Assembly: GCA_024364735.1 (NCBI GenBank) | Contig: JAGFNQ010005185.1 | Span: 18,578-82,577 of the forward strand | DNA length: 64,000 bases | Source of the DNA: Boesenbergia rotunda | Lineage: Eukaryota > Streptophyta > Magnoliopsida > Zingiberales > Zingiberaceae | Reading direction: 5' to 3' | In this document: positions 20,810-33,071 of the stretch, piece by piece | Layout: every line of letters starts with the position of its first letter | Position numbering within the stretch: position 1 is the first letter of the stretch | Made by a program: the position numbers and the translations under genes | Notes under the pieces: model-generated | The model's database searches: none | Told to the model about the DNA's origin: nothing | What the model saw: the letters and a program-made list of their open reading frames with translations, nothing else

Positions 20810-23160
20810 CCAGCCACCCAGACTCCTCCACTACCAAGATGGAGGCTTCTTTTGGATCGACTCCGTCCACCAGAAATAAAGGGGAGAATTTTCTTTCTTG
20901 CATTTTCTTTTATCGCATTTTTCACTTTTATGTTTTCTAGAGTAAATTGAATAAATAGACATTGTAAATACCATGTCTTTTGTTTTAGCACTTTTTCTTG
21001 CATGATTAGAATAAATGTATCCCTCTAGGTTATCTTCATAGCATTTTAGAGTCTTTTAAAAATAAATTAAATTTGGTTATCAAAACTTAGGGTTTGAGCT
21101 CATGGATGAATTCTTGGATGCTTGAGTCCTACTTTCCTTTAAAATTCTTAATTGAGGACTTGAGATGATTATTTTTACCTAGTGAGATTAGCCTTATTTT
21201 GTGACACATACATGTTATTGTGCTCTAGAACTTGCCTAGGTTCTTTCAAAACCATATTTCAATGATTGGATCACATCTATAGAGGCTAATCACTTTGTTT
21301 ACCTTTTCATATCATTTTTGACAAAACTCATGTCCATTCCATTTTTCTTTACTTATTTCTTACTCTTACCTTCACTTTTCTTTGGACTTGTTGTTTGATA
21401 TGTTTCTAATGCTATTTTGCCCGAGACGGACAAAGATTTAAGTGTGGGGGAGTGATTAGTGTTTTGGAATGTATTATCATCAAGGAAGCACTTCATTTAA
21501 AAAAAAAAAAATTCATGTGCCGTTTGAGTTGATGTTTGGCATCAAGATCAAGCAAGAGGAAGTAGTTGAGGAAGACAACAATTGAAGCATCTAGATTCTT
21601 GCTCATCATTTGAAGATCAAAGTGGCATGCAATGAAAAGAAAAAAATCTGCAATGCAAGAAAAAGAAAAGAGAATGAAGAGGAAGTTTTTGCCAAAATGA
21701 AGTTAACTTGAGTTGTTTAACAGGTTTCGGAATTGGTTTGGATCAAAAATTGAAAAGTTGGAATTTTGGGAAGCCAAGATCAGTAACACCTTGTAGAGAC
21801 TGAACTGAGCTGGAATTAATCTGATTCAATGCAGAAATCAGTGCCAAAAACAGAGAAAAGAAGTTGTGCTAAAGAAAAGAAAAGAAAAAAAAATCTGATT
21901 AGAGAAGAAGTTTGTATCAACTTGGGGCTGAATTTGATCTTTCAAGGGCTGTGAATCAAAGAATGAAGAGCCAGAATATGTCAACAAGTGATGTTGCATT
22001 CTTTGCTATAGAAATCAGAATTCGAAAGGGCTGAACAAAAGCTGAAAACAAAGAAGAAAATCAATACAAGCAGTTTGTGCCGAAATGTGCCAAGTTGAGG
22101 CTGAAATTGGATTTTTCTGGGCTGTGAATCAGAGAATAAAATTCGGAATTGCATCAAAGAATGTTGAGTACATCACAGCTGATCAGAAACAGAATGGTGG
22201 ATGCTGGGATGCTTTAAATCAGACCGGAAAAATCAGAAAAGAAAGAAAAAAAGGTTGTAGTGCCAAAATTCCAAGTGAAGCATTTAGGTTTTCCACCACC
22301 ATTTGCTCAACTACTCCTATATGCTAACTGATGTGAAGAAATCAGATATTTGAAATTGATTCAATGGAGAAGCTGAAACAGAAGGAAAAAAAACAGTTTG
22401 AGAAAAGAAAAGAAAAAAAGAGAGAAACAAAGTGGACACAAGTGAACTTTGGCACCATGAAATCAAGTGAAGTTTCTCCCATCCGAATCAAAAGCTTTAT
22501 TCCATTTCGTTGCTGACCTTGTTAGAAGATAAAAGAAGAAGAGAAAAATCAGAAAAGAGAAGAAAGAAACAAAAATGGCACGAAATTGGGAAACTTGGCA
22601 CATGGAGAGCAAAAAGGGTTTTTCATCCAAATCAAAGGAATTTATTCAAGTTTCACTCCACCATACTTTTGATATCATTAGAGGACTGTCAAGATAGGGC
22701 AAAGCACATTGGAAACATTTTTGAGCACTCAAGTCTTCCACTTTTCACATTTTTCCATTTTCTTAGTCTTTTACTCCATTTCTTACCATTTTTCATATTT
22801 TCATTTGTTTTTATAGTTGTTGATCCTATTCATAATAAATGGTGGAGAGTAGACAATAAGCAAGCCTATGGTAGTGCAACAAACATGTGTGTAAGAGTGA
22901 GCTCCACTTCCATCATCAACTTAGGACTTAAGGAGAGAGCCACCAAAACTTCCCATGAAAGGTTAGTGATTTAAATTCATCTCAATGACTCATGATAGAT
23001 GAAAAGGCTAAGTTGTTGATTTAAGGACAAGATACTACTCCATAGAGCTTAGATTTATGAGAATTGACAACCTTAGGTAATTTCTTTTCATTTGTTTCTA
23101 ATTATGCTTAAGAAAACCTAAGGGATACATATTTAGTTGTTTCGCGAGACGCTCAAGGTT
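20810..23160 (+). other. 3' non-coding region of element J
   Basis: 2.3 kb with no convincing gene. From about 21480 to 22640 it is purine-rich, with recurring 'gaaaagaaaagaaaaaa' and 'aaatcag...gctgaa' blocks that look like degenerate duplications. ORFs at 22085 and 22510 are composition artefacts. Confidence 0.6.
21440..21452 (+). promoter_or_regulatory. PPT-like tract 2
   Basis: AAGTGTGGGGGAG followed by TGATTAG, closely resembling the true PPT/LTR junction (TGATAAG at 23175). The upstream 'cgagacgg.caaag' also has a counterpart near 23150. Confidence 0.55.
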
Positions 23161-23173
23161 AAGTGTGGGGGAG
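23161..23173 (+). promoter_or_regulatory. Polypurine tract of element J
   Basis: AAGTGTGGGGGAG, one base before the 3' LTR. Standard plus-strand primer position. Confidence 0.85.
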
Positions 23174-23174
23174 T

Positions 23175-26100
23175 TGATAAGTACCATTTTTGTGATTATT
23201 TTAGATGTTAAAATCCATGTTTGACCCATGTTTTTATTGCTTAATTATGATTTTACCCTAGGTTTTCGAACTTTATCTTATTTTGGACTTAATTGCAAAA
23301 TTACATAATTTTTGGATTATTTGGCCACTAATTTTCTGATATATTTTTGTAGGCAAGAAAGGATCCTGGACCTAGGGCATACTGGGTCAAACTTGAGTCG
23401 GATGTGAGCCGGATCGAATTATCAAGCCTACGATTAATCCGGGCCGTCCGATTCAAGAGCGGCTAGATCAGAGCCATCCGGGACGATCTGAAGCAATCCG
23501 AGCTAGGGTTAGGGTTGATCAAGCTCTATGATCGAGATCTGAAGGTTTCATTCCAATCAGAGCTCAATCAACCGTTGTATCAAGCAAGGAGGGCTCTAGA
23601 GCGTCCATTCACAGATAGAGTTGATCTGGACCATCCGTTGCATATCTGGAGGATCCGAGCTACCACAAGGCAGATCCTGACCCCAGATCATCATCATAAA
23701 AGTTTGGCTCAAATCAGACCAAGATCTGCCGTTGGATCTCCTCCGATTAATCTGAGCCGTCCATTTGTTTCTATTTAATCAGAAACGCAGCCACATTTCC
23801 TCTCGTCGCGTCTCCGCCACACTGTTCATCCTCTTCGTTTGTTCTTCGTTTGCTTAGCATTTCTTCATCCAAGGGGCGCGACCACCTCCATCCTTCATCA
23901 GATCAAGTTCGAGGTCACTAGGGAGAGTAGTTTGTGGAGTTTTCAGCTTGGAATTGGGCAAGAACAGGGCTGTTGAGAGGTATCCGCAGCCTTGTATTTG
24001 ATTGCTTCAAATTCGGTTTTGTCGAGTTCTTCATCAATCCAAGCTATTCAGAGGGGTTCCCTGAAGTGTTTGGATCATTCCCGCACCTTCGTTTCACTCA
24101 GACATGGCTGAATTGAAGAATCGATTGGGATTTTCTTTCTTGAACAGTTTGAGCTGGATTCAACTACCAATTCAGTTCCTTAGTGAATTGCTGAGCTTGC
24201 GGGTTCGAAGCCAGCTCTTGACTGACAACCAAGAAGACCTTGAGCTAATGGAGTGATTGGGGTTTAGATTTTTATTGTAATTTGATTGTTTTAGTTGAAC
24301 TTCCCATTTCTGCCGCTTGTTTCATTACTGTCTTTCCTTCAGAATTGTTTAACTTAGTTTACTGAATTGATTCTGCTGTAATTAGGTTTCAGCTTTTAAG
24401 TTTGCAAGTAGTTTGTTAATGAGAAATTCAATTTCGTTTAGTTGCTTAGCATTAATGTCATTTCTGCACTTAGTTGGTAGCTGAATTTTATTCCTGCGTA
24501 TCAATCTTTTCTCTAGCTGTAGCAGTTGCTTAGTTTACTCTTTTACAATGTTTTGGCCTTAAGTAGTGTTCGAAGCTTGCCTTCTTATTAGTTGGATTCT
24601 GAGTATGGTAACCAACTGCACTTAGACTAGCTAAACCTGTTCTCAGCTCAGTTCTGAAATTAATTTCAGACTGCATGCCAGATTTGCATTGCGTATCAGT
24701 CATATTTCTGAAATTTCATTCTTGTTTTTAGTTGCTTAAGTTTGCATCAAGCTATTCTAGAGTTAATCCTCTGAATTCACTTTGAAGATTGTTTCATATG
24801 CATAGCAAATGATCTAGAGATCGGAATTTGTTTTCCAAAAACTTGCACATCAGCTTGCGTATCCTTCCCCTGTTTCCAGTTTTCAGCTCTGCATATGATG
24901 AGTTCCTGAGCATCAGTCCTTGTGTCACTGAATGGGTTCTGAATTCATGTCAATCAACTATTAACTCATCTGAAGTTCACATGAAAACTAAATTGTGTCC
25001 TCGATTCCAATCGCAGGAGTTGTTCTGCATTTGGTGGTTGAACTCATTTCAGAATTCTGCTCAGCAATACTTGCGTGCCAACTTTATTACTGCATTTTTC
25101 CACTTGTATTTCTGCATTTTCGAATTCATCTCACAAAGAGGTTCCATGTTTAGTGAAGGATTGTATCAGATCTCAACTTGATCCATTAGATTCTGTAGTT
25201 AGCTGTTGATGAGTTTCTGCAGGAATTTCTGCATCAGTTTACTCATGCATTGTCTTGCATCTAATCCTTGCTGCATCCATAGTTTGATCCTACAAAATAC
25301 GAATTATATTGAAACTGATCAGCCTGATATCTGCACATCAGTTTTAGTGCATCAATGAATGGTTATTGAATTTGTGTCCCTGCTTCAAAGATTTCTACAT
25401 TCATATCATCACTGCATTTCTGCAACTCTAGTTCTATTTCTGCAAGAATGGATTGATAAATGTCTACATAAAGTGTTGGTGTATATTAGCTCTTCAAGAT
25501 CAATTCTGAAAGGTTTCAATTTGTGCCCCTTCAATTCGAATTTGGCTTGTTTGTTTTTGCTCTGATCTGTAGCTGAATTTCTGCACTTTGCCTTGCTTTT
25601 TGACATTCATTCCAGCCCTATGATAGGACAATCTGAGTGAGCAGATTTTGGCTTGGATTTCTTTATCTACTCTAGCAAATTTATTCACTGTTAGCCTAGC
25701 TTTCTAGCTGATCCGATCAGTAAATTTTAAGCTGTCAGTGACAGATTTGCCACTTAGCATAGGATTCTTTTGGCACATTCAGATTTCCTCTTCTTTGGTA
25801 TCAAGTTAAGTTTAATTTTGGCACTTTGTATCAAGCAAGGTCTCGGTATTAATTGGAATCAAGTTATAAGGTAGTTTTAGTGTGCTATGGTTACTGAAAT
25901 TACCTAGGCTTGAATTCGGCCATTTCTGAAATCTTTTGGTATTAGCTTGCTTCCAAAAACTGTATCTAGTGTGTCAAGCTTGGTTATTTCTGAAAACTGC
26001 ATGTATCTATTGGTTTAGCCTCTGTTTTGCATTTGAAGTGAGATTGGTTTTTCAATTTGTCTAAGTGTCTTGATTAAATTGTATCTTGGTTTGATTTTGT

Positions 26101-26440
26101 TCATAATTGGTTGAGTCCCTAATAGCCATTGTTTTGTTAAGTTGCTTGGTTAATTTTCCTTCACTTTCATTGAGGTTTCATATCTGAAATTATAACCCAA
26201 AACCCAATTACTTATTCGAAACCCAAATTCACAAACGACACCTAAACACAAGCGCAAATCAAACAACGTCAACTAGCCCCGAGAAAAATACGACCTGTGG
26301 CCCCTATATTACATTTTCATACTTTTGATTGTAAAAGGGTTTCCAGTTATTCATCCAGCATTTCATTTCATTCATTTATATTTAAATTTGATAAGCCCAC
26401 ACTTTCGTGACAACTTTAATTAGTATATTTGGGCTCGTCA
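23175..26440 (+). repeat. 3' LTR of element J
   Basis: 3266 bases, TGATAAG to GCTCGTCA, matching the 5' LTR with scattered substitutions and a few 1-4 base indels (e.g. near 25294, 25722 and 26375). Confidence 0.9.
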
Positions 26441-26787
26441 GAAAGCAAGTGTTTAATCAATGGACACTTTGGCCAAAGATCATAGTTGGGCATTTTAAAC
26501 CTTTGAAAACCATTTTATGATTTATATACTTTGTCATACTTTTGAAAGTTACATAATTGCAAAATTGGATTGAAAGGGTGATACAAAATGTAGTGGTTTT
26601 CAAGGTTTTTGGATTTTTATCAAAAGTCATGCATGTTTGAAATTTTATATGGGCTATTATTTTTCTCTGGTAGAGTATATCATTTCAAACATGTCTGCAA
26701 AATTTTATAATTTTTGAAATTTTTTTGATTTTTCTGGAGGTTTCTGAAATTCTGCAGAAAACTTGAAAAATGAAACTGATAGCGTAT

Positions 26788-26815
26788 CAGTCGACTGCCC
26801 CATGGGCAGTCGACT
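26788..26815. repeat. Internal palindrome of L
   Basis: CAGTCGACTGCCC, AT, then GGGCAGTCGACT. Equivalent to 3125 in G and 14191 in K. Confidence 0.7.
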
Positions 26816-27276
26816 AGCACATGTGTTTTTCAGCTACTGTGAAAAATTTTAGAAATTCATTATTCTCACTTTTGATACCCTAGGGTTGGGTTGCTTGAGG
26901 CAATCCTTTTGATGGTGTCAAACGGGGAGAATGGGTGGTTTAAGTTAGAATTTTAACTTGAAATGGATGGTTTAAGGTTTTCCTTCTCACTTAAACCTTG
27001 AATGATTAAAAATGGGGAGAAGACATGGATTAAGGGGGAGGTTACCTCTTAAGTTCTGATATGTCTTACATTTTTAAGATTGTTGAGTGTTAAGTGGAAC
27101 TTAACCTGGATTATGATTAGAATTGAAAATGGGGAGAAGACATAGGTTAAGGGGGAGATTACCTCTTAGGGTTACTATGTCTTATGCTTTTTCAATTGCT
27201 ATCTTTTGCTATTGTTATTGTGGCTGTTATTTATCTCTAACTTAAACATATTGTCACACATCAAAAAGGGGGAGAT

Positions 27277-28190
27277 TGTTGAGGCAATCGGCCCTTAAAT
27301 GATTAGAAGATCATGGTTTTGATGTGTGTGGTTGAATATGTTTAAGGTTAGAGTGTTATGTTGTATTTGATGTGTGTGATTGAGTTTGCAGGACTTGGAG
27401 AATCAAACATGTTGGATATATCCGAGGGACGAGAGCCAAGGGAGGAGAGCTCCAAGGGCAAGCCGGGAAGTGGACTTCAAGGGCACACGTGAAGGGTGGC
27501 ATGGAGGCAAGCCAAGGGAAGGCTTGCGTGCGCATCCGAGGGGTGATTGCCAGAGGAAGAGGACTTCAAGAGGCAAGCCAATGGAGCAGACCTGAAGGCA
27601 TACGTGAAGGAGAAGGTCCGGAGTGGCTGGAGATGAGCTGAGAGGTAGGGCAGTCGACTGCCAAAACCCACAGAAAGTTTTCGGCCTCGGACCAGTCGAC
27701 TGCCCATGGGGCAGTCGACTGGTATACCCCGTAAACTAGCTGTTGGCTAGCAATTAATGCTAGACCAGTCGTCTGCCCTTGGGGCAGTCGACTGGTTCGG
27801 GGCTGGACAGACTACGAATTTGTCCAGTTCACCTATAAAAGGAGCACCTTTTTGCACGAGCACAGTACGGTTTCGTACAGTGTCGAAGTGCTGCTCGTCT
27901 GAAGATTGCTTCATACTTCCTCTCTCATATTTCTTCATCTTGTGAAGAGGAAGACCGACTGTAAAGGTTTCTCTACCTCAAGGAGAGTTTTCGATAGTGA
28001 AAGTGGTGCTCACGGCGTGGATCCTTGGGCTAGTCACCCATCTGGGTGGATACCAAGTAAAAATATTATTGTTAGCATTGTCTTGATTTCCTTTGCATAT
28101 TATTTCCGCTGCGCTAACAATTTTGTAGAGATCCAATCCGATAAAGTGCTATTCACCCCCCCCCCTCTAGCACGCCTAGACGTTCCTTCA
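27277..28190 (+). repeat. 3' LTR of element L
   Basis: 914 bases, TGTTGAGGCAATCGG to CGTTCCTTCA, after PPT AAAAAGGGGGAGAT. Two palindromes in U3 (27692-27722 and 27765-27795), then TATAAAAGG at 27834-27842. Confidence 0.85.
27692..27842 (+). promoter_or_regulatory. U3 palindromes and TATA box of L LTR
   Basis: CCAGTCGACTGCCC, AT, GGGGCAGTCGACTGG at 27692, and a one-mismatch relative at 27765. TATAAAAGG follows 39 bases after the second. Confidence 0.65.
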
Positions 28191-30282
28191 CATACACCGG
28201 CTAAAAAGGGCTCTGACATGTTCCTTCTCGTGGAGTGGTACGGTAGGACCACAAGATACTGGAGAGCTACTCGACCCGGCTACCTCCAACGTGATCTAGC
28301 TTTATCTTGAGTCCTCTAAGGATTTCCCAATTAACGACTTTGGCTTGGTCATTGCCCTGAGGGTACGCGACAGACATGAAGGCTTGGTGAATACCTAGCC
28401 CCTTGCACCATTCTTTGAGTTTACACCCGGTAAACTATTTTCCATTATCCGACACCAGCCTATGGGGGATGTTGTATCTGCAGACAATATCCCTCCATAG
28501 GATCTTCATCATCATGGCCTCCGTGATATGTGCTAGAGGCTCAACTTCTACCCATTTAGAGAAATAGTCCACGAGAACTAGCAGAAACTTCTTCTGTTGA
28601 GGTTTGATGGGAAATGGGTCTACAATGTCCATCCCCCACTAATCGAATAGGCAGGACACTGTGGAGACTTGCAGGGGCTCGGTCGGCCGATGAGTCACAT
28701 GCTGATGTCTCTGGCAAGCTTCCATCCAGCCACGAACTCGAGAGCGTCGACCTGTAGAGAGGCCAAAAGTACCCTGTCAAGATAATCTTCCTAGAGAAAG
28801 ACCTTCCCCCAATGTGGCTTCCGCAAATGCCTTCATGTACCTCTCGCATCAAATAGTCGGCTTCCTCTAACCCGACACATTTGAGGAGTGATCAGGCAAA
28901 GACCCTCCTGATAGTTGATCTCTAATCAATGTGAATCTGGCAGCCCGGCGGCGGAATAATCGGCCTCCTTGATCCATTCTTGGAGCGTTCCCGCTACGTA
29001 GGAACTCCACATATGGATCACTTTAATCGGCTACGATGTTGCCTTCCGCCTCCTCTCTAATCTGAACTACAGTCTCTTCCGGAGCACTAGGTTCATCTAG
29101 CTGCCAGATCGAGATGGAGATAGCCAACCTGGCTAGTTCATCAGCCTTGACATTGTCTGCCCGAGAGATCTTCTGCAGGATAACCTCCGTGAAGGAAGCT
29201 TTTAGCTTCTCATAGAGGGCTACATACCTCTGCAGGCGTTCACACCTGACTTCGAAGCCGCCTTTTATTTGTTGTGCCACAAGCTAAGAGTCCGAAAGTA
29301 CCATGACCCAAGTAGCTCCCACATGCTTGGCTGCTTGCAAGCTTGCTAGGATCGCTTCGTATTCAGCTTCATTTTTGGTGGCTCTGAAGTGAAGTCGAAT
29401 AGATTAATGTAATGTATCCCCTCGGGGGGGGGAGACCATTAACACCCAGACTCCGCTGTGCCTACTGTTGGAAGACCCGTCTACATAGATCTTCCATACT
29501 CCCTCGGCCTCGGGCTCTGGGACAGTCTCAAGCATGAAATCCGAGAGAGCTTATACCTTGATAGCGATATGATGCTGATACTCAATCCCGTATTCGCTTA
29601 GCTCTATCATCCATTTAATCAACCAACCTAAAGCTTCGGGATCGGTAAGGGTCCGTCCCAGCGAGCTGTTGGTGAGAACCATGATAGGATATGCTAAGAA
29701 GTATGGCCTTAGCCTCCGGGCCATTAAGACCAGAGCATAGGCCAGCTTCTCCATCATAATGTATCGCGTCTTGGCATCCTTCAGGAGATGTCCGGAGAAG
29801 TAGATGAGATATTGCACCATGCCTTCTTCTCAGACGAGCGCCGAGACCACCGTTTGTTCTGCTACAGATAGGTAGACAAATAATGTCTCCCCCTCTAGCG
29901 GCTTGTAGAGGATGGGGAGTTCGGCGAGGTAGGCCTTCATATCAGCAAATACCTTCTCACACTGGTCATCCCAGTCGAACCTGACTGCCTTTCTTAGAAT
30001 TTTGAAGAATGGTAGGGTCCTGTCTGCAAACTTGGAGATCAACCAAGACAGAGCCATAATTCTACCATTCAGCCGTTGTACTTCCTTGAAGTTGTGAGGG
30101 GAGGGCATATCCAGAATAGCCCTTACTTTTTCTGAATTAGCCTTGATTCCCCTCTCTATCACCATATATCCCAAGAACCGGCCACTCTTCACCTCGAACA
30201 GGCACTTAGTGTTGGGAGGTATGGTTTGGCGGGGTTCCTAAGCGAATACCTGGTCGTCCTTGAGAGACCTCTCCATGTCCAC
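28191..30282 (-). pseudogene. pol: Ty3/gypsy Tat-type pol fragment (RT end, RNase H, integrase)
   Basis: Minus-strand order: end of RT just after where the YVDD box should be (30282), connection (FEVKSGRFLGYMV, 30192-29830), first RNase H (KTRYIMMEKLAYALVLMARR, 29820-29551), second RNase H remnant (29280-29023), integrase H2C2 zinc region (VHEGICGSHIGGRS near 28840), and integrase core (MDIVDPFPIKPQQKKFLLVL, SDNGK, 28632-28190). At least three in-frame stops (near 30239, 28259 and 28208) and several frameshifts break it. The catalytic Glu in the usual GQAEV motif reads QAKV (near 28329). This once encoded the reverse-transcription and integration enzymes. Both ends are missing, and the right end of element L abuts it at 28190. 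Confidence 0.85.
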
Positions 30283-31565
30283 GGATTATAAAATTAATCC
30301 GAATGGAGACCTATCTCCCAAACGACCGTTTCATCATCGTATCAATCGATTCAAGTTACAACTTAGCCAATCTCAAAGATCGAGCCTTGTAACTCGCCTA
30401 ACCGATTGACCACGGAAAAGACGATGAGCGGATCATCGATTTTTGTGTTTATTCTCGGGGTCCAATAATTAATTATCAAACATTAATTAAATAATTAATT
30501 AAACATGATAATTAATTAATACTTCACATGAAATGATAGAAACAAAGAAGGAGCCAAGAGAGAAATATACCTCTTTTTACCTTATGGTCTTCTACCGTAT
30601 GACCATCCCCTCTTGGACATCGTGTGGGCGACACTCTACCAAGAACCGGATTCACCAAGGGTCTCCAATTAACCGTTTCTCCATGTGCCGATCAAAACCC
30701 TAGGAGTAGGGTTCACCACCGACCTCACCAGGAAGAAGAAGATGAAGGAGATGAAGAGGAAAGCTCTTCTCCCTCACCACCACCCTCTCCAGCCTCTTCT
30801 ACTTCTTCCTATCACACGGCACAAAGCACACAAGGAAGATCTCTCTTCCTCTCTTCTCCCTAGCACCCGGCCGAGCACACCAAGCACCCGCCGCCTCCTC
30901 TCCTTGTGTCGGTTGCCGACCCTCTTCCCTCCCTGGCCGCACACCATAAAAGGGAGAAGAGAAGTCCCCCTTTGTCTAGCAATGGCTGCCCACCATGAGG
31001 TTGAGGAAGGGAGAAGATAAAGGGAAGAAGGTGAAGCCCTTCTCCCTTGCCGCCGTGACCTAGGAGAGAGAAGGGAGAGAGAGAGAAAGGGAAGAGTCTT
31101 AGGGTGGATGAATAATTGGATTCACCTTGGTTTCATGATTCCATGAGGTATATATAGGGTTACGATAGGGACCATGAGGAGGAGTTGGGTCTTAGCCTGC
31201 TAATGGATCCAAATCCGATCCATTAATGAAGATCCATTCTATTAAATGATCTCCATTGAACTTTCTCACCAACCCCCATATTTTCATATGGGCTCCACCT
31301 ATTATGAGTACATCCATCTCCCCATATTTAAGATATCGAATGCCCGTCAATTAATTTAAATTATTGACAATTTTAATTAATCAACCTCTAACTCCTTGAC
31401 TAGTACCACTCAACCTTATCATCATGTTGGATCAAATCCACCATCAGGGTTTAACATGATGAACCTTATGAGCTCCTCAAGGGGGCATCATCATCCTGAC
31501 TCACCAGGACACAAATTCCGTCAATAATCAACAACACACCATGTACATAATATTATTTCCCAACT
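30283..31565 (-). mobile_element. Probable copia LTR fragment
   Basis: No coding frame supported. On the minus strand it reads like an LTR: candidate start TGTTGATTATTGACGG (31532), TATATATA (31156-31149), then a leader with (GA)n/(CT)n-rich sequence (31065-31100) and AT-rich sequence. Neither end is certain and no TSD was found. The ORFs at 30624-31020 are leader-type proline/leucine-rich readings without domains. Confidence 0.4.
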
Positions 31566-33071
31566 TGTAGGACCGGTGTCGTCGATAGAGGAGGGGTGAA
31601 TATCGACCTTTAAAATTGTCTCGCGGAAACTCGTAAACTTTCGTTCTGGACTCAGAGTTAGTGCAGTGGAAAATATACAGAACGAAGAAAATAAACAACA
31701 ACACAGATTGCACGCGGGATTTTTTACTTGGTTCCCGACCCCCCAGGGTCAATACATCCAAAGCATATGCACGGGAACATCCGTCCACTAATGGTCTCCT
31801 TTCCGGACTTTCCGGAGGCGGAGAAACCCGTCTTACAGTGCAATAATTACAATCAAAATATAGGAAATTAAATGCAGAATAATAAAAGCAAACCAAAACA
31901 GAATGGTCGAAGACTCGGCCGATCTGGACCTCCGAAGTGCCGCGCACTTCCTCCTAGAGCCTCCCGGTCATAGAGCCTCGTCGTTAGCGCTTTGTCGTTA
32001 GTCAGAAAGCTCAGAATAGATCTTGGAAGTTGTGTCTGAGCCTTGGGGTCGAAGACCCTTTTATAGCACCCATGGGGGCGCCTACACGTGGCATTTCTTG
32101 CGCGATCTCTTATCCGCAGGCTCGGTCAGTGCTTATCCTCTCCACAGGGGTGCCTGAGCTGATGGGGGCGCCCGTATGGTCCCGGGCGCCTGAATGAACG
32201 CTTATCTCTGCTTCAAACACACAGCAGTAAATACAGCTTTGAACTTGGGCGCCTGTATTGATGGGGGCGCCTGAATGAAACCTGATTTTTCTCCTTTTAA
32301 TGGGGGCACCCCAGTTGATAGGGGCGCCTGGATGAAAGGGTTTCTTTCCCCTTTTGATGGGGGTGCCCCCTTCAATGGGGGTGCCTAGCATACTGGTCTT
32401 CCAGCCCCTTTGTGTGTTGTTTTCTTACTTTGTCTTCCATTCTAGGTCCCTGCAAGATACAAGAATACAAAGCAAATATACACACAATCATAGCCTTAAG
32501 GACTTGGTTCTGACTTCGGATTTCCACAAAACCCTAGGTCGAACCGATGCTAGTTCCCACCCCCGGGAACGCGTCTTTCACCTACTCTTTTCAGGAGACG
32601 GTTGCCACCCAGTCCATTCGGGTGGACTTGTACTTAGCCTTCGATACTCTCGGATCTCAAGACGCCCGACCCTCGACCCGTCTCTACTTCTGTCCTTAGT
32701 CATCGCTCAGCTAAGTTGCTCAATCCCTCAGACCAAGACTTTGTGCCCAAACCCTATGTCTAGGACTTCGGTGCCCAACCCTCGGCCAGGTCTTCGTGCC
32801 CAATTCCTCGAATCAGGTCTTCGTGCCCAACCCTCGGTCAGGCCTTAGGTGCCCAGCCATCGGCCACGACTTAGTGCCCAATCCATGATCAGGACTTAGT
32901 GCTCAATTCTTCGAACCAGGACATCGTGCCTAGGTTAACTAGGACTTTGGTTCACCTTGGTCCAGTTTTCTTCACTCACCCTTCCCTTGTTCAATGTATC
33001 ACTGACTTAAGCATATTGTCAAGCATTGAAACACTTAGAGGATGACATTACTGATGCAACTTGCACCAACA
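31566..33071 (-). repeat. 3' LTR of E3
   Basis: 1506 bases. On the minus strand TGTTGGTGCAAGTTGC to CCGGTCCTACA. Minus-strand TATAAAAGG at 32066-32058. U3 holds many GGGGGCGCC/GGTGCC words (32080-32390) and a phased 'gtgcccaa.cctcgg.caggtctt' array of about 30-40 base units (32725-32945). Confidence 0.85.
32080..32390 (-). repeat. GGCGCC-rich U3 repeats (E3 3' LTR)
   Basis: About ten 'gggggcgcc' or 'gggtgcc' words in irregular spacing with 'tgatgggggcgcc' cores, immediately upstream of the TATA box on the minus strand. Repeated at 37490-37830 in the other LTR. Confidence 0.7.

Larger units (their letters stand above)
15318..26440 (+). mobile_element. Element J: young non-autonomous LTR element with an unknown ORF
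   Basis: Two LTRs (15318-18582 and 23175-26440) with about 20 visible differences, roughly 99.4% identical by eye, so a recent insertion. A tRNA-Asp PBS follows the 5' LTR and a GTGTGGGGGAG PPT precedes the 3' LTR, both typical of Athila-group Ty3/gypsy elements. The 4.6-kb interior encodes no gag, protease, RT or integrase that I can recognise, only the 686-codon ORF. This is a LARD-like structure that would need an autonomous partner. Flanking five bases are GTACG and GAAAG, not a perfect TSD. Confidence 0.85.
26441..28190 (+). mobile_element. Element L: SIRE-like copia, 3' part
   Basis: Plus-oriented 3' non-coding sequence (26441-27263), PPT (27264-27276) and 3' LTR (27277-28190). Left side ends at J, right side lies in a Tat-type pol fragment. 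Same family as K but opposite orientation. Confidence 0.75.

Noticed and set aside
22085..22974. ORFs of 80 and 154 aa in the 3' region of J
   Set aside because: They lie in purine-rich non-coding sequence, Lys/Arg-rich by composition, with no domain.
30624..31020. Possible host gene (79 and 111 aa ORFs)
   Set aside because: Low-complexity Pro/Ser/Leu readings of a leader-like region, no domain, and flanked by LTR features.
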